A stretch of DNA of 64,000 bases from Lycorma delicatula (GCF_047948215.1 NC_134457.1:16528626-16592625); one strand, 5' to 3'; positions 23,445-34,900 are shown, counted from the first letter of the stretch. Program-made: numbers and translations. Notes: generated by a model not told the origin, from the sequence alone.

Positions 23445-24660
23445 TTACTTAATGAACAGAAGAGGGTCACACTTTTAATGATGAGGGGCTTTGGTGATAG
23501 GTTGTATAAGGAAGTTGTGAATTTTTCAATGCAACATTTAGTAATTGTAACTCTATTTCAAAAGGTACAATGCCAAAAACCATCAAATGATTTAAAGAAA
23601 CAGAGAGCATTAATAGCAGAAAACCAGGGAGGCCTAAATCTACCATAAATAATAACTCGTTAAGAGATTATGCAAGAATTTACTGAGAATCCTCATTCCT
23701 CAACTCAAACAGCAGCACAAGAATATAATATTAGCCAGAGTTCAGCAATTTGAACATTAAGAATTGAAAATTTCAAACCCTTCAAAATTTGTCTGGTTCA
23801 AGAACTTAATGAAGATGACTACAATCAAACACTTGAGTTCTGAAAATATGATGAACAATATTTATGCAGATCCTAATTTAACAAACAACATAATCTTTAG
23901 GGATTAGGTCACATTTTTTTAAATGGCAATATAAATCACAATAATTGTCGACACTGGACTGACATTAATTCACACTGGTATCATGGTTTATACACAGTAT
24001 CAAATCAAAGTAAATGTATAGGCAGGCATTGTTGGTGGACGATTGATACGGCTTATATTTATTGATGGAAATTTACACGCACTAAAATAAGAAATAATAT
24101 GACAACATATCATTTTGATCCTATCATTTCAAACATTAAAATGTTGTCACCACTCTTTTTTTCTGTCTAGCCTCCAGAAGCACCGTAAGGTATTAACATC
24201 AGAGGATGAATGAGGATGATATGTATGAATGTAAATGAAGTTAGTCTTGTACAGTCTCAGGTAGACAACTCCTGTGATGTGTGGTTAATCGAAACGCAAT
24301 CACCAAAGAACACCAGTATCCATGATCTAGTATTCAAATTTGTATAGAAGTGCCTTTACTAGGATTTGAACCTTAGAACAATCAACTTCAAAATCAGCTG
24401 ATTTGCGATGACGAGTTTCCTACCAGACTGTTGGGTTAGTGACTTGTCACCACTGGATTACTTTCTATGGGGCTGCTTAAAAAGTATTGTTTATCATAAT
24501 AAGACACAAGATATCGATGTTTTACAAAATAGAATTTGAGGACCAGCAGAAAATATTACTAGGAATCATTGAATAATGCAGGATTATACTTTTGCAACTG
24601 ACTGAGACAATGTCAAACAACTGGAAGTCATTTTGAACATTTATTAAAATGAGATTTAAG
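23445..24660 (+). pseudogene. Decayed transposase of the long-TIR transposon, split by a SINE
   Basis: In order on the plus strand: EQKRVTLLMMRGFGDR (23,455-23,510), then AENQGGLNLP where a RSGRP-type linker is expected, ENPHSSTQTAAQEYNISQSS (23,690-23,750), FKPFKICLVQELNEDDYNQ, a Cys/Trp-rich stretch like NCRHWTD..NSHWY where the family has NCRYWSDENPHW, then the SINE (24,155-24,443), then LDYFLWGCLKSIVYHNKTQD (24,455-24,520). The family is a common insect transposase type with a DUF4817-like helix-turn-helix start. Many stops; catalytic residues mostly lost. The open stretch starting at 23,172 before EQKR is probably not part of the protein. Confidence 0.75.
24155..24443 (-). mobile_element. 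tRNA-derived SINE with 11-bp target-site duplication
   Basis: Flanked on both sides by TTGTCACCACT (24,144-24,154 and 24,444-24,454). On the minus strand it starts with a degenerate tRNA-like head (AATCAGCTGATTTTGAAGTTG, box-B-like GTTCAAATCC), goes through CATTCATCCTCTG, and ends CTTCTGGAGGCTAGAC plus an A-rich tail. It is the same family as 48,430-48,740. Removing it restores the transposase motif SPLDYFLWG. Confidence 0.9.
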
Positions 24661-25017
24661 TAAATATGGAAATGTTATGCTTAATAATTTTTTTTAAAAA
24701 TAAATTTATTAAATATGCATTTAAACAAATTTTTATAAATTGATTTATTTGTGATTATAGTTCCTTAAATTAACAATGAATTTTTTCCAAAATCCAAACT
24801 TTATCCCGTTGCAATTTTGAACACAGACATTGTATCAACTTTTTATCTATACCATTTTTCTTGCCTTAAAAGAGACCTTTAAAATGATTTATCACATAAT
24901 GGATGTCAAAAGGTAAAGTAGTCGACAGATATCTTATACTGAAAGTTACAGTATTCTATCAGGAATGGTTTTAAAGTTGTTAAGGAGTTTCCATACTTTT
25001 AACTTGCTCTGTACAAC

Positions 25018-26192
25018 AGAAAGCAAATTAATGAAAACATAGGAAATTTCTTATTTCTTCTAACATTGTGGGTACACTACTGATCATAACTATTCTTTAT
25101 GTGCTAAGAGTATTTGAGGATTTTTGTTTTGTGTTGTTTATCAGGTATGTTAAATTTTTCTCTGCAGTCAGTAATCCATCCTTAAAAACAGTAGAGGCTC
25201 TGAGGAAAAACTAGATAAATATTATCCTTGTAATGGGATATTAAAAAATTCAATCACACAAAAATTTGGATTATTTTCAAGTATCTTTTAAAAATAAAAA
25301 AACACAGTTAAACTTTAATAAATATAATAATGATGATAGAATAAATTTAAACACACCAGCTTAAATGCACAAACTCAGGAGATAGAAAGATAGTACGAAT
25401 AGATTACTTTCTAGCATACTAATCTTTGATTTATTAACATTCCATGTGGAATATCAACAGAACAGGGCCTAGTCATAGTTTTTCAAATTTTAATCCTAGT
25501 AGTTAAGGTTAACATTTAAAAACAAAGTTAAAATAAAATACATCCAGTTATCTAGATGATATTTTAGCCATTATTTGTTGATCAGTTCCACAAGCAATAC
25601 ATCCTGGCCTGGCAACCTGCGATATAACATAGTAATATACAGTCACTTCTCAAGCAAAGGATTCACCTGTCTCTACAGGTCTTCACTAAAGTTACACAAT
25701 AGTTATCCTGGAGTAGTTGAGATATACTTATCATTTCTGAGGCCAGCACAAAACAACTGATTCACTCAAAACAAGCTATGTAATTGTTTTCAGCCTCTTT
25801 CATAATTGCAAATACCGAATATCAAAGGAGTTTTTACATTTTTATTTATTTATATTTATTAGAAAACATTTGTATTTTTATAATAAAAAAGATAATGCAT
25901 AAGGTAAGAATGAGAAAAAAAGTTTGAATATCACAAAAAATTTGCAAGTGTACATACTATATCATTCAATGTATTTGAAGTTCATATTTATTACCTTTTA
26001 GAAAAATATATATAGGTGAAATAATATTTATGAAGAAAGTTATTCTTTTTTAAACTAAGTGTAACAAAAACTCAATTTATCAGTTTACACAAGATATGAT
26101 AACAGTATTTTGTAATTTAGGGGGCCAGGCTTTATTTAATAAGCATTTCAGTCACAAGGCTTCCTATGAAGCCACTAGACAAAACAGTTGCT
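25018..26192. other. Intron sequence, nothing recognised
   Basis: Part of the intron between exons 3 and 4 of the NOL8-like gene. Stop-rich, no transposon protein or exon seen. Confidence 0.4.
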
Positions 26193-26508
26193 GGGTTGGT
26201 GGTCCACAGCAAGCCTTCCACTGGATCACAGAAAGGGTATGCTTTGGAGGTCATGTATCATTAGCATGGATCTAGCAGATTAAACCTAAACCCAGAGAAC
26301 TAAAAATTGGATCCGAACTGGCTTACTATGAAAAAACACTGGATAAAAAAAAAAAGACAAACCAGTCCATGGGTTGGCCCATAGCAAGCTCCCACTGGAT
26401 CACAGGAAGGGTATACTTTACAGGTCATGTATCTTAGGCATGGATCTAGCAGGTTAAACCTAAACCCACAGAACTAAAAATTGAGTGCGAACTGGGGTAT
26501 GAGAAAAC
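26193..26508. repeat. Two diverged direct repeats of about 140 bases
   Basis: Unit 1 (26,193-26,338) and unit 2 (26,371-26,508) share GGGTTGG, CCACTGGATCACAG, GGTCATGTATC, GCATGGATCTAGCAG and TTAAACCTAAACCCA in the same order, about 178 bases apart. No coding sequence. Possibly part of an unclassified repeat family. Confidence 0.88.
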
Positions 26509-26689
26509 TCTAGCCTTGGAGAAAACAAAATATGAGACAAAATAATCCAACGGAAAGGTAAAGACCTCTTCTTCTCTATGATGGACAACTTAAAAGTTTG
26601 TTCATCCATACTTACACAACCCTATGTAAACTTAAGCAATTAAGAAAAAAGCTTGCTTATTGCTGGAATTGTGAACCATATCCAAGTTT

Positions 26690-26805
26690 GCAAGTCTGAA
26701 TTACAAATTGTTCATTTAGAAACCCTCTAGTATATACACGTAGTAAGTTAGTATATTACTTTGGTTTATTAAAATTAAAAAAACTGAATAAAAAATATTG
26801 TATTT
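26690..26805. repeat. Diverged direct repeat flanking exon 3 (partner 27,720-27,815)
   Basis: Shares ACAAATTGTTCA, AGAAACCCTC, AGTAAGTTAG and a TTAAAATTAAAAAA..AATAAAAAA stretch with 27,720-27,815. Exon 3 of the NOL8-like gene lies between the two. Confidence 0.75.
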
Positions 26806-26988
26806 ATAATAGTAAAATATTCAATAATTCTAGAGCTCAACAAAGAATTTACAGTAAGTTTTTTGTTCAGCTCAATTATTGAATAACTATGTTCCTATTT
26901 AAACACTATGTTCTATGTTTCTATTCATTAACTATGTTCTTAATTTAACACTGTATTTGTTATTTCAATAGCTATGCTAATAACTTAC

Positions 26989-27198
26989 TTTTTTTCCTTT
27001 ATCACCTTCAAACTGTTGTTTTACATCAAACGAATGCAATACTTCATTTTCATCACAAGAATCATCATTGAATAATTTGCTTTTCTTATCATAATGATTT
27101 ACTTTTTCAGTTTTATGTAAATTATCAACACTTTTATCATAATCAGTATCATCATCATCATCATTAAAAACAATCTTTTTGTTCAAATTTCCAGAATC
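26989..27198 (-). CDS. NOL8: NOL8-like gene, exon 3 (acidic region)
   Basis: Exon of 210 nt (70 codons, phase 0 at both ends) between CTTTTCTTTAG and GTAAGT on the minus strand. It reads DSGNLNKKIVFNDDDDDTDY, SKLFNDDSCDENEVL and FDVKQQFEGDKGKK. Vertebrate NOL8 has in the same order THIIFGSD, KLFDSSDDDESDSEDD and FKIKPQFEGRAGQK. The acidic runs fit a nucleolar protein. Only the piece from 27,186 shows as a frame with a Met; the true exon begins 4 codons earlier at the acceptor. Confidence 0.88.
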
Positions 27199-27719
27199 CT
27201 AAAGAAAAGATCATATAGATGTTTAATTACTTATAATATAATTATTTCATACTCCCAAGATATTCATCTAATTAAAATTTAATAACGTACATGTACAAAA
27301 TATCATACCTAAAACCTCAAAAATAATTTTCAGTTAAAACACTACTGAGATTAAAATAATTATTTTAAAGTTTTCATTAGTAATTATTTAAATTTCTCAA
27401 CCAATGTTTTTAATTTAATTTTTTTCACTATTTCTAATAAAAAAATCAAATCGGAAACAGCTTTGCAACAATGATTATACTGATCAACATACAATTTGGA
27501 ATTGAAAAGGGAGTAGGTGTTCTATATAGTATTTGATATGCTGAATCTGAATATGTATTCTGAAAAAAATCATCACATAACATTCGTAAGTTACAATCCC
27601 TTAAATTTATTTGTTCAATATAATACAAATAAGTTAGTACATCTGTATGTGTTTGCTTATTGTTAATAATATTCTTAATAATGTTAAAACCTACTTCCCT
27701 AATATATTAAGAAAAAAAA

Positions 27720-27815
27720 CCATATGCAGGTCTGAATCACAAATTGTTCAGTCAGAAACCCTCAAGTAAGTTAGCAAAAACTCTTGATTTAATAAAATTA
27801 AAAAAGCGGAATAAA
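27720..27815. repeat. Diverged direct repeat flanking exon 3 (partner 26,690-26,805)
   Basis: See the partner; same orientation, about 1 kb apart, roughly 75% alike by eye. Confidence 0.7.
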
Positions 27816-28153
27816 AAAGTATTTAATACTACTAACAAACAGTTTCAACTCAAACCTTAAAATAACATTAAGTCATGAAGTCAAACAAAACCAATGCTAG
27901 AAAATGGATATCGACAATTAGACTGCTTTGTATCTAATTCATAACTTATCAAAATATCTAAACATGATTTACAGAAAAGAGGAAAAATGTATTTAGGTTT
28001 TAAAAATGTATTAATACAAAAGAACAAAATTAGGAGTTCCAAAACAAGAGGGTTACGATAATTTAGAAAAGTGAGTAACTTTTTTTTGTTTTTAAGTCAA
28101 TTTTTTTATGGTTTCGTTTGGTTTTTCAACAAAGATCGATATAAAACATTTTA

Positions 28154-29385
28154 CGAGGTGTGTGAGAAAAGTAATGAGATTGGTAACACTGCAAGCGATC
28201 TGGCAACACTGTGTCCATTGGTCTGTGTTAGACCGGTTTGTTCATCCCTTCCATATGCTCGGTACGAGTTTCAACGCCATTCAGCCAACACATTATTTTT
28301 GACAGCACCATCAGTGAAGTTGTATTTTTGTTGTGCGGTACGAAAATGGAGCATCGGAATTTAGAGCAATGTTGTGCAATCAAGTTTTGTGTTAAACTTG
28401 GGGAATCCGCGAGTAAGTGTGGCCTTTGAAAAATTGAAACAGGCCTATGGGGAACATTGCTTATCAAGAGCACAAGTTTTCTGCTGGCACAAATCATTTT
28501 TGGAAGGCCGAGAACACGTTGAAGATCAACCTCGCTCAGGGAGACCTTCAACTTCAAAATCTGATGAGTGAACAGCTAAATTTAAACACTTTCACCGTAC
28601 ATCAAATTTTACAGACGATTTGCACATGTAAAAGTTTTGTGCGAAATTGGTGCCGAAAAACCTCATAAAAGAACAGATGGACAATCGAAGAAACGTGTAC
28701 GTTGATCTGCTTAAGAGGACTGACAATGACCAAGAATTCTTCAATCTTGTGATCACAGGTGATGAATCCTGGATATTTGAGTACGATCCTGAAACAAAGC
28801 AGCAAAGCAGTGTGGCACACTCCAGCATCTCCTCGACGAAAAAATGCTGAATGACCAAATCAAAGATCAAAACCATGCTGATTTGCTTTTTTGACAGTAG
28901 GGGTACTGTGCATAAAAAATTTGTTCCTCCAGGACAAACTGTCAACCAAGTATTTTACAAAGGTGTTCTTGAAAGGCTCAGGAAAAGAGTTATTCACGTG
29001 AGACCAGACATTGCAGACAAGTGGATGCTTCATCATGAGAATGCCCCGTGTCACATGGCAATTTCCATCAGGGAATTTTTGATCTCAAAATGCATTCCTG
29101 CGGTTCCTCAACCCCCCTATTCACCTGATTTGAGTCCTTGTGCCTTTTTCCTTTTCCCAAAATTGAAACATATCTTAAAAGGACGTCTTTTGGAACTCTG
29201 GAGAACACTCAAGGCTGTGACCGACCAGTTGAAGCCTTCCAGCGCTGCTACCAGGAGTGGGAACAATGACTCCGCCGGTATATAGCTTCCCAAGAGAACT
29301 ACTTTGAAGGGGATAATATTGTTTGAAAAAAATAAAAACTTTGGTAAGTAAAAAGTCAGTCTCATTACTTTTCTCACACACCTCA
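28154..29385 (+). mobile_element. Mariner element, 1.23 kb, full length with TA target duplication
   Basis: Inverted ends of about 28 bases: the left begins CGAGGTGTGTGAGAAAAGTA and the right, inverted, TGAGGTGTGTGAGAAAAGTA. TA lies on both sides (28,152-28,153 and 29,386-29,387). Size and ends are those of mariner. It is inserted in the intron between exons 2 and 3 of the NOL8-like gene, in the opposite orientation. Confidence 0.95.
28347..29285 (+). pseudogene. Mariner transposase, frameshifted and with mutated catalytic residues
   Basis: Starts MEHRNLEQCCAIKFCVKLG, then, after a shift, FEKLKQAYGEHCLSRAQVF, WHKSFLEGREHVEDQPRSGR (mariner helix-turn-helix region), LVPKNLIKEQ, LVITGDESWIFEYDPETK (first catalytic Asp), MLICFFDSRGTVHKKFVPPG, WMLHHENAPCHMA and PPYSPDLSPCAFFLFPKLK. 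The second catalytic Asp (HHDNAP) is Glu and the third (PCDFFLF) is Ala, so the enzyme cannot work even with the frame restored. Breaks are near 28,429, 28,571 and 28,850, and the C-terminal part is garbled after 29,190. Confidence 0.93.
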
Positions 29386-29589
29386 TATTTGATTTTTATT
29401 GACTTTAATTACATCAATCAATTTTCTCAGAAATAAATTTTGTCTCCAGTTTTTTGAGCTTTATAACAATTCTCTCAGATACAGTTCTGGGAACAATTTC
29501 TATTTTTCATGTGAGATATCATACAAAACCATAATTATTTTGCTCAATAATTGTGTCCGTTGAGTTTTAGTATAGAAAGAGCATGAATT

Positions 29590-30330
29590 TGTTTTTTTTT
29601 TTAAACAGCCCCAACAAGGCAACCAACTGGTCTTCACCACCAATCATAACATACATGATCACCTCAAAGTATCATGGCAGCAGTCTCTGCCCTTCCTATC
29701 TGGCCTCTGTTCTAGAGGTTCACCCACTGGGGTCCCCCCCGCATCATCGGAGCACGTCGACCTCCATTCTGGACAGCTGACATGTTTCTCCGCTAGGGAG
29801 CCACCCTTCCTATCTGTAACCTATTAGCTCCTGACTTCAATTTGCATGCCGGGAGCTCCCCTGTGACCTTCTCACACCTTGAGGGTCCTCCATACCATCA
29901 TCGGGAAGCACCGACTCTCCCACTCTTGTGTGTGTGTATGTGTGTGTGTGTGTGCGAACCAGTATACCCTAGGCGTGGAGGCTACCTCCCTTGTACCACA
30001 CATTACCAAGTTTCGCCCCTTCCTTTTTTTCTTTCATCCTTGTCAGATAAGTTCCTCCCTTTTCACAGAGCGTGCTATCTAACATAGCAGTAGTTACTGG
30101 CACGTTTTCCACATACAACTTAAGTAGCATCCCCTCTATACAAAAATACCATTTAAATATACAAAACTAAAAATATTAAGCCTGCTATACAACAGGCAGC
30201 ACTGGATGGTGCGTCTAGCACATAATTATTAAATCCAGTTACAAAGCTCCACCAATCAGACTCCTAATTAACTATGAACTATTACAGTATAACTAGAGGT
30301 GCAGATCTGGCAAGAATACAAGATGAAAGT
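29590..30330. other. Less AT-rich unclassified repeat-like segment
   Basis: Base composition rises sharply in C and G, with a (TG)n tract (29,926-29,954). No protein or paired ends recognised. It may be an old LTR or other transposon piece in the intron between exons 2 and 3. Confidence 0.4.
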
Positions 30331-30940
30331 AGAATCAAACCACTCCATGTCATTTGACAATACAAAATAATACATTAGTGTAAATACAAGATTGAATTTC
30401 TTAAAACTACCACAATAAAAATAGAATGAATCTAAATGTACTTTACTGCACTATAAAGAAAACAACAGTTTTCTGTGTTTTCCTAAACAACAGTTAAAAA
30501 AAAAAAAAATAATAATAAATAAAAAAAACACTTTTTTTAATCAGGGTTTGCTACCTTGAATTATTTTTATGTCAAATTTGTAAAAAGCTTATAAAAATTA
30601 AAAATATATATCTTTTAGAAAATTTTTATGTAAAAAGAATTATAATTTAATCTTAAAAATAATACAACAGACCAAAAATTGTCTAAAATATACAAGAAAA
30701 AAATACTTATTTAACACAGCTAATTAATGTAATCTTACTTAAAAGTGGGAGAGGGCTTCCTGAATCTTATGATGTTAATATAGATTGGGAGGGATAAAAA
30801 ACCTTAAAATTTTACTTATTAAATTCATAAATGCATTCTCATGCTGAATTTAAAAAAAATATTTTATTACTTAAAACAGTTCTTTTTAGATAAACATTAA
30901 TATAACAACAGCCATAGAAAATGTACACGTAATTACTTAC

Positions 30941-31551
30941 CACAGAAGATAGAGCCTTTTTAATAGTTTGTTTTCTTTGATCAATTGCTTTCTTCATTTC
31001 TTTAATAGATTTCAATCTTTTTTCATCAGCGTTTATAAAATTTCTTGAAAATTTACTCTCTGAACCATTATTTTTTTTATCTATATCTGAAAATTTGTTA
31101 CTATCAAGAAAGTTACATTTTTCTTTAGAACCAATAATTTTTTTAGGGAAGACATTTTCATGTCTTTCATTAACTGTAGTTGAAAAATCAGAACTGTCAT
31201 CAAATTTTGTAATTTTTCTTCCACTAAATTCATCACAGTCTTTCCAAACATTACTAAAATTTTCCAGTTTTGTTAGAATATTACTGTTACTTTTACTATT
31301 AAAATTAATTTTAGGTAAAGTAGAAGTTTTAATATCTTCTATTTTTACTGACTCTTCATTATTTTCAAATAAATCACCATTATTTGATTCAAAGCAACTA
31401 TGTGGCATCTTAGTTGCATCATTTGTCTTTCCAGAAATGTTATCCTTAGCAGCTCTTCTTTCATTTTCTAATTTATTCAATATACTCTCTTTTGCAAATT
31501 CTACGGTTATTTCTTTTCCAAGCCACTTTTTTCTAGGTAATTTTTTTAGAC
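30941..31551 (-). CDS. NOL8: NOL8-like gene, exon 2 (end of RRM and middle region)
   Basis: Exon of 611 nt between TTTTTGTTTCAG and GTAAGT on the minus strand, entering in phase 1 and leaving in phase 0. With the T from exon 1 it reads C-LKKLPRKKWLGKEITVEF, AKESILNKLENERRAAK: the last helix and strand of the RRM followed by a basic helix, as in vertebrate NOL8 (KWKGGTLQIQLAKESFLHRL, AQEREAAK). The middle is Ser/Asn/Lys-rich and unlike the vertebrate protein, which also varies there. It ends DEKRLKSIKEMKKAIDQRKQ, TIKKALSSV, matching the vertebrate NEKRLAALEARQKA..VQKKLVHNALANL. The frame that continues past the donor at 30,940 is intron. Confidence 0.88.
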
Positions 31552-32932
31552 CTGAAACAAAAATGACACACATCAGATTTTGGTCTTCTCATGTACTTTT
31601 AAGACACAGATAATTTTTTCTTTCAGAAACAAAATCTATTAAAATATTACCACACAAATAACTTATATCACATATTAAAAAGCCAATTAACACATTAATT
31701 GAAAAACTATATTTCATTAACTACAATTTTTAATTTTGCTAGAAATGTACTTAACTTTCATACAGATCTTCAATAACCAGAAAGTACACAGAAAATCGAA
31801 TGAAATGATATGAAAATTAAAAAAAAAAGATAAAACTTTAATTTCTCTTTAAACAATGACATATGACAGCAATAATACCAAATCATTAATTGCTAGTTTC
31901 AAAAGGATCTTTGTTCACTGAAACAAGCAGTTTCAAAAATATTTTATTAAATATAATATGCTACGCTGAGAGAAAAAATAACCATCCTTCAAAACCTGAT
32001 TAAAAATAGGCAGGTAAATTGTGGGCTAAAAAAAATTCATATGATAATTGTAGATAATTCACATTATTTTACTTAAAAGGATATAAAATAATCAAGATTG
32101 TTATTAACTACAATTTAATATTATTAATTACAATATAATTAGGATATTTAATTTTTCTAAACAAAGATTTAAAACTGCTGCATAGAACTGTTTGATCTTA
32201 GTTCTTTTATAAAAAAAAATAATTGTAGAAATAATTATCGAATGATTTTTGGAATATTCTCAGAGATTTTAGATTATAAAACAGAAGTAAAAAAGCAAAA
32301 TATGCTGTTATCGCATTTTATTTCTCTGAATTCATTTCAGCAAAAATAAATATTTATAGAGAAATATAACTAAAATAACTATAAATGACTACTTTTAACT
32401 ACTTCATTTCAATATCTAAGGAACTAGCAAAGAGTAGCTTAAGAAATCATAAACAAAATTATGTTAGCTCATAATAACATCAGTAAGATCAAGCAAAGTC
32501 TGTTCTGTGAAACCTGAAATACTAATTTTCAGATTTCCATTTTTCCAATATTTTTTATATAGAGATTAGATTAATGACATTCTTGAAGAGCTATCTATAA
32601 GAAACTGGACAAGAACAATGCCAAAACTCTAAAAACCAATGATACAATCTTGATTAGATTGGTTTTATATAATGGTATTCAGAAAAGGATTGTGTATGGT
32701 TAAATATAATATTTACACTTGCCAATTAACAGAGCTGTTCATAAATAGATTATGGCTGATGGTTGGTTCATGATTGCATAAGATAACTTCTCAACTAAGT
32801 ATGCTTGTTGCCAATTATTATGCAGAATAATTTTAAGTAAAAACAGGATGATCACAATATTGGCACTTGATTTATAAAAATTATTAATAATGTGTTTTAA
32901 TGTCAATAATATTAAATTTATAACACACATAC
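31552..32932. other. Intron between exons 1 and 2 of the NOL8-like gene
   Basis: AT-rich, no transposon protein recognised. Confidence 0.6.
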
Positions 32933-33135
32933 ATGCTGAAAGTGACTCTTGAAAACCTTGCAGATTTACAAAAGCAAACGTAGAAATTATCTCATTTTAA
33001 TCCAAATCACTATAACGAAATGTAAGTTCAACGGATAATACTTCACCATATTTAGAAAAGCGACTTCTTATAACATCATCAATTTCATGTGGCAGATTGC
33101 CAACAAAAAACCGTTTCTTTTCCATGCTAATCTAT
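32933..33135 (-). CDS. NOL8: NOL8-like gene, first coding exon (RRM), with an in-frame stop
   Basis: ATG at 33,125-33,123. It reads MEKKRFFVGNLPHEIDDVIR (RNP2 FFVGNL), SRFSKYGEVLSVELTFRYSD, then LD-stop-NEIISTFAFVNLQGFQESLSA (RNP1 FAFVNL), ending in phase 1 before GTATGT. Exon 2 completes a Cys codon, and the RRM goes on smoothly. The stop is TAA at 32,999-32,997, in the loop before RNP1, where vertebrate NOL8 also has variable sequence. Both sides of the stop are in the same frame, so it is a substitution, not a shift. A CACAG after a T-rich tract at 33,136-33,140 suggests an acceptor 10 bases before the ATG, so a non-coding first exon should lie upstream. NOL8 is a nucleolar RNA-binding protein involved in ribosome production. 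Confidence 0.85.
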
Positions 33136-33734
33136 CTGTGAGTAACAAAGAAAAAAATATTCTGATAAGCAATATACATATACCGGGTGATACTATGGGT
33201 GATAAGTATGGAAACAGCTTTATACTGTATACTGAGAAGTATCTGGAGTCAGAAAGAAATGGGTTTCTACATAGGTAAAAAAAATCTGCGTTATGGTGTG
33301 TTTTTAATTTTTATTTACTATATTGAATCAAACTTAACTTTTTTAAATAGGAATGTAGACATATGACACATCATTCTGATTTAAAATTTTACAAGAAAAA
33401 CAATGGTGAAACCTGTTTTTCTGTTATGCCTTTGTTATTGGGTTATAAGCATTCAAAGTTGAATGCTTATGTTTTTCTTATTATTTTTGTTTGTCTTATA
33501 GTGTTAACAAAAAAACGAGGTAAAACGCACTGCATGAACAATTTTATTGCATTTTACATTCATCATGCATACAATAATGAACTTTAAACAGTGCTATAAT
33601 ATTGATAATAATAAACAATAACTAATAATTAACAACAAAACAACAATTTAAGTGGCTATATAAACTGATATTATTTACTTTACATATTACAATATTTATT
33701 TTACAATTTTAAATAAATGTTTTCGAAAATTACT

Positions 33735-34900
33735 GATGAAATAAATTTTGAAAGCATGCCATTCAACAATAAACGTTCAAAATGCTTCACCTCTACAGCT
33801 TGGCAATGTGCTAAGCTCAAGTAATATCAGTTTATAAATTGTTGTATCATGTCTGGTGGTAGACAAGCAAATTTGTCAATTATTCTTTTCAATTCATCAA
33901 TGTCTGCAGGATTTTTTTGTAAACATTATGTTTCAGGCATCCCTAAAAAAGTAATCCATAGAAGACAGGTTTGAGGACCTGGCAGGCCATTCTATGGCTC
34001 CTCTACGACCCATCCAGAGATTTGAAAATTGTTTGTTTAAAATTTCCCATGCCCTGACATAATAATGAGGTGGTTTCCCATCTTTCTGAAACTATTAGTA
34101 TTATTTAATAATTCTTGTCCAACATTTTCCCGGATGTTTGGTAACATCCTATCAGCTTACAAGTTGCAGTAAACACCTCCTGCAGGATTGTCATCTAAAA
34201 TAAAAGATCCTACAATACAATGACCAAAGATTCCCGCCCAAACATTCGCTTTTTGAGGGTACTAAGTATGAGCCTCCATATTCATCTGGGATTATGATTG
34301 CTCCAATATCAACAGTTTTGCTTATTCACATGGCCATCTATTTAACTTAAAAAACACTTCATCAGTAAATATTAATGAATTACAAAAATTTGCATCTTTA
34401 TCTAATTTTTGCATTATAATATTACAATACTCAACTCGGCGATCTGAAAGTACTTGCACCAGATGTAGCTTTAAGGGTGAAATTTATTTGTTTTAAGAAT
34501 TTTTAGAACTGACAAATAAGTTATGTCATGTTGGACAGCAGCTTTCTGAACTGATGAATGACGGTCTTCAACAAAGATCTGCATGCAATACATCTAATCA
34601 CTTGGCATCAGTTGTGAAAGTTCTTGGTCTAGCGGTGCGAGGACAATTATTTACAGTATCAGCTTGAAACCCCTGTACTGTCTTGATCACAGTCAATTTA
34701 CTTATTGGTTCTCTGTTTGGAAATCTATTATTAAATAAATAAATCCTCTTGTAAAGGCCAAACTCTATCACCATACTCATACATCAACAGATTTATTCTT
34801 TCAGTTTAACTTAAAAAAGGTATTGTTGTTTGAAGATTTAATACAACTAAATAAATGAATGAGGAAACTAATAATAAAACTTTCACCAAAAACAATAATA
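33735..34900 (-). pseudogene. Decayed transposase of long-TIR transposon copy 2
   Basis: In order on the minus strand: RFPNREPISKLTVIKTVQGF and RTARPRTFTTDAK (34,720-34,600), a stretch like QKAAVQHDI, a region with MAM..AKTVDIGAI, YPQKANVWAGIFG, RKMGNHL and WVVEEP (34,030-33,980, the place of the WIGRRG motif), ADIDELKRIIDKFACLPPDM (33,930-33,860) and AVEVKHFERLL (33,800). These follow insect Tc1/mariner-type transposases of the same kind as at 23.4-24.7 kb. Shifts and stops are numerous. Confidence 0.75.

Larger units (their letters stand above)
22731..25017 (+). mobile_element. Tc1/mariner-superfamily transposon with long inverted ends, copy 1
   Basis: The left end carries GAGTATGGAAACCTCTCG and CAACTTTAAAACCATTCC (22,739-22,775); the right end has their inverted forms (24,946-25,000), and similarity goes on further inward (22,900-22,970 against 24,835-24,920). 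The outermost bases are uncertain. Between them is a decayed transposase on the plus strand, interrupted by a SINE. The transposon at 33,184-35,727 has related ends and protein. Confidence 0.82.

Noticed and set aside
23172..23450. Hydrophobic start of the 158-codon frame as a membrane protein
   Set aside because: It is T-rich DNA read in frame ahead of the transposase motif EQKRVTLLMMRGFGDR.
30839..31573. A 244-codon protein starting at the Met near 31,573
   Set aside because: The Met lies before the TTTCAG acceptor and the tail lies past the GTAAGT donor; the true unit is the exon 31,551-30,941.
31095..31613. 172-codon plus-strand frame rich in Ser, Leu and Phe
   Set aside because: Antisense of NOL8-like exon 2.
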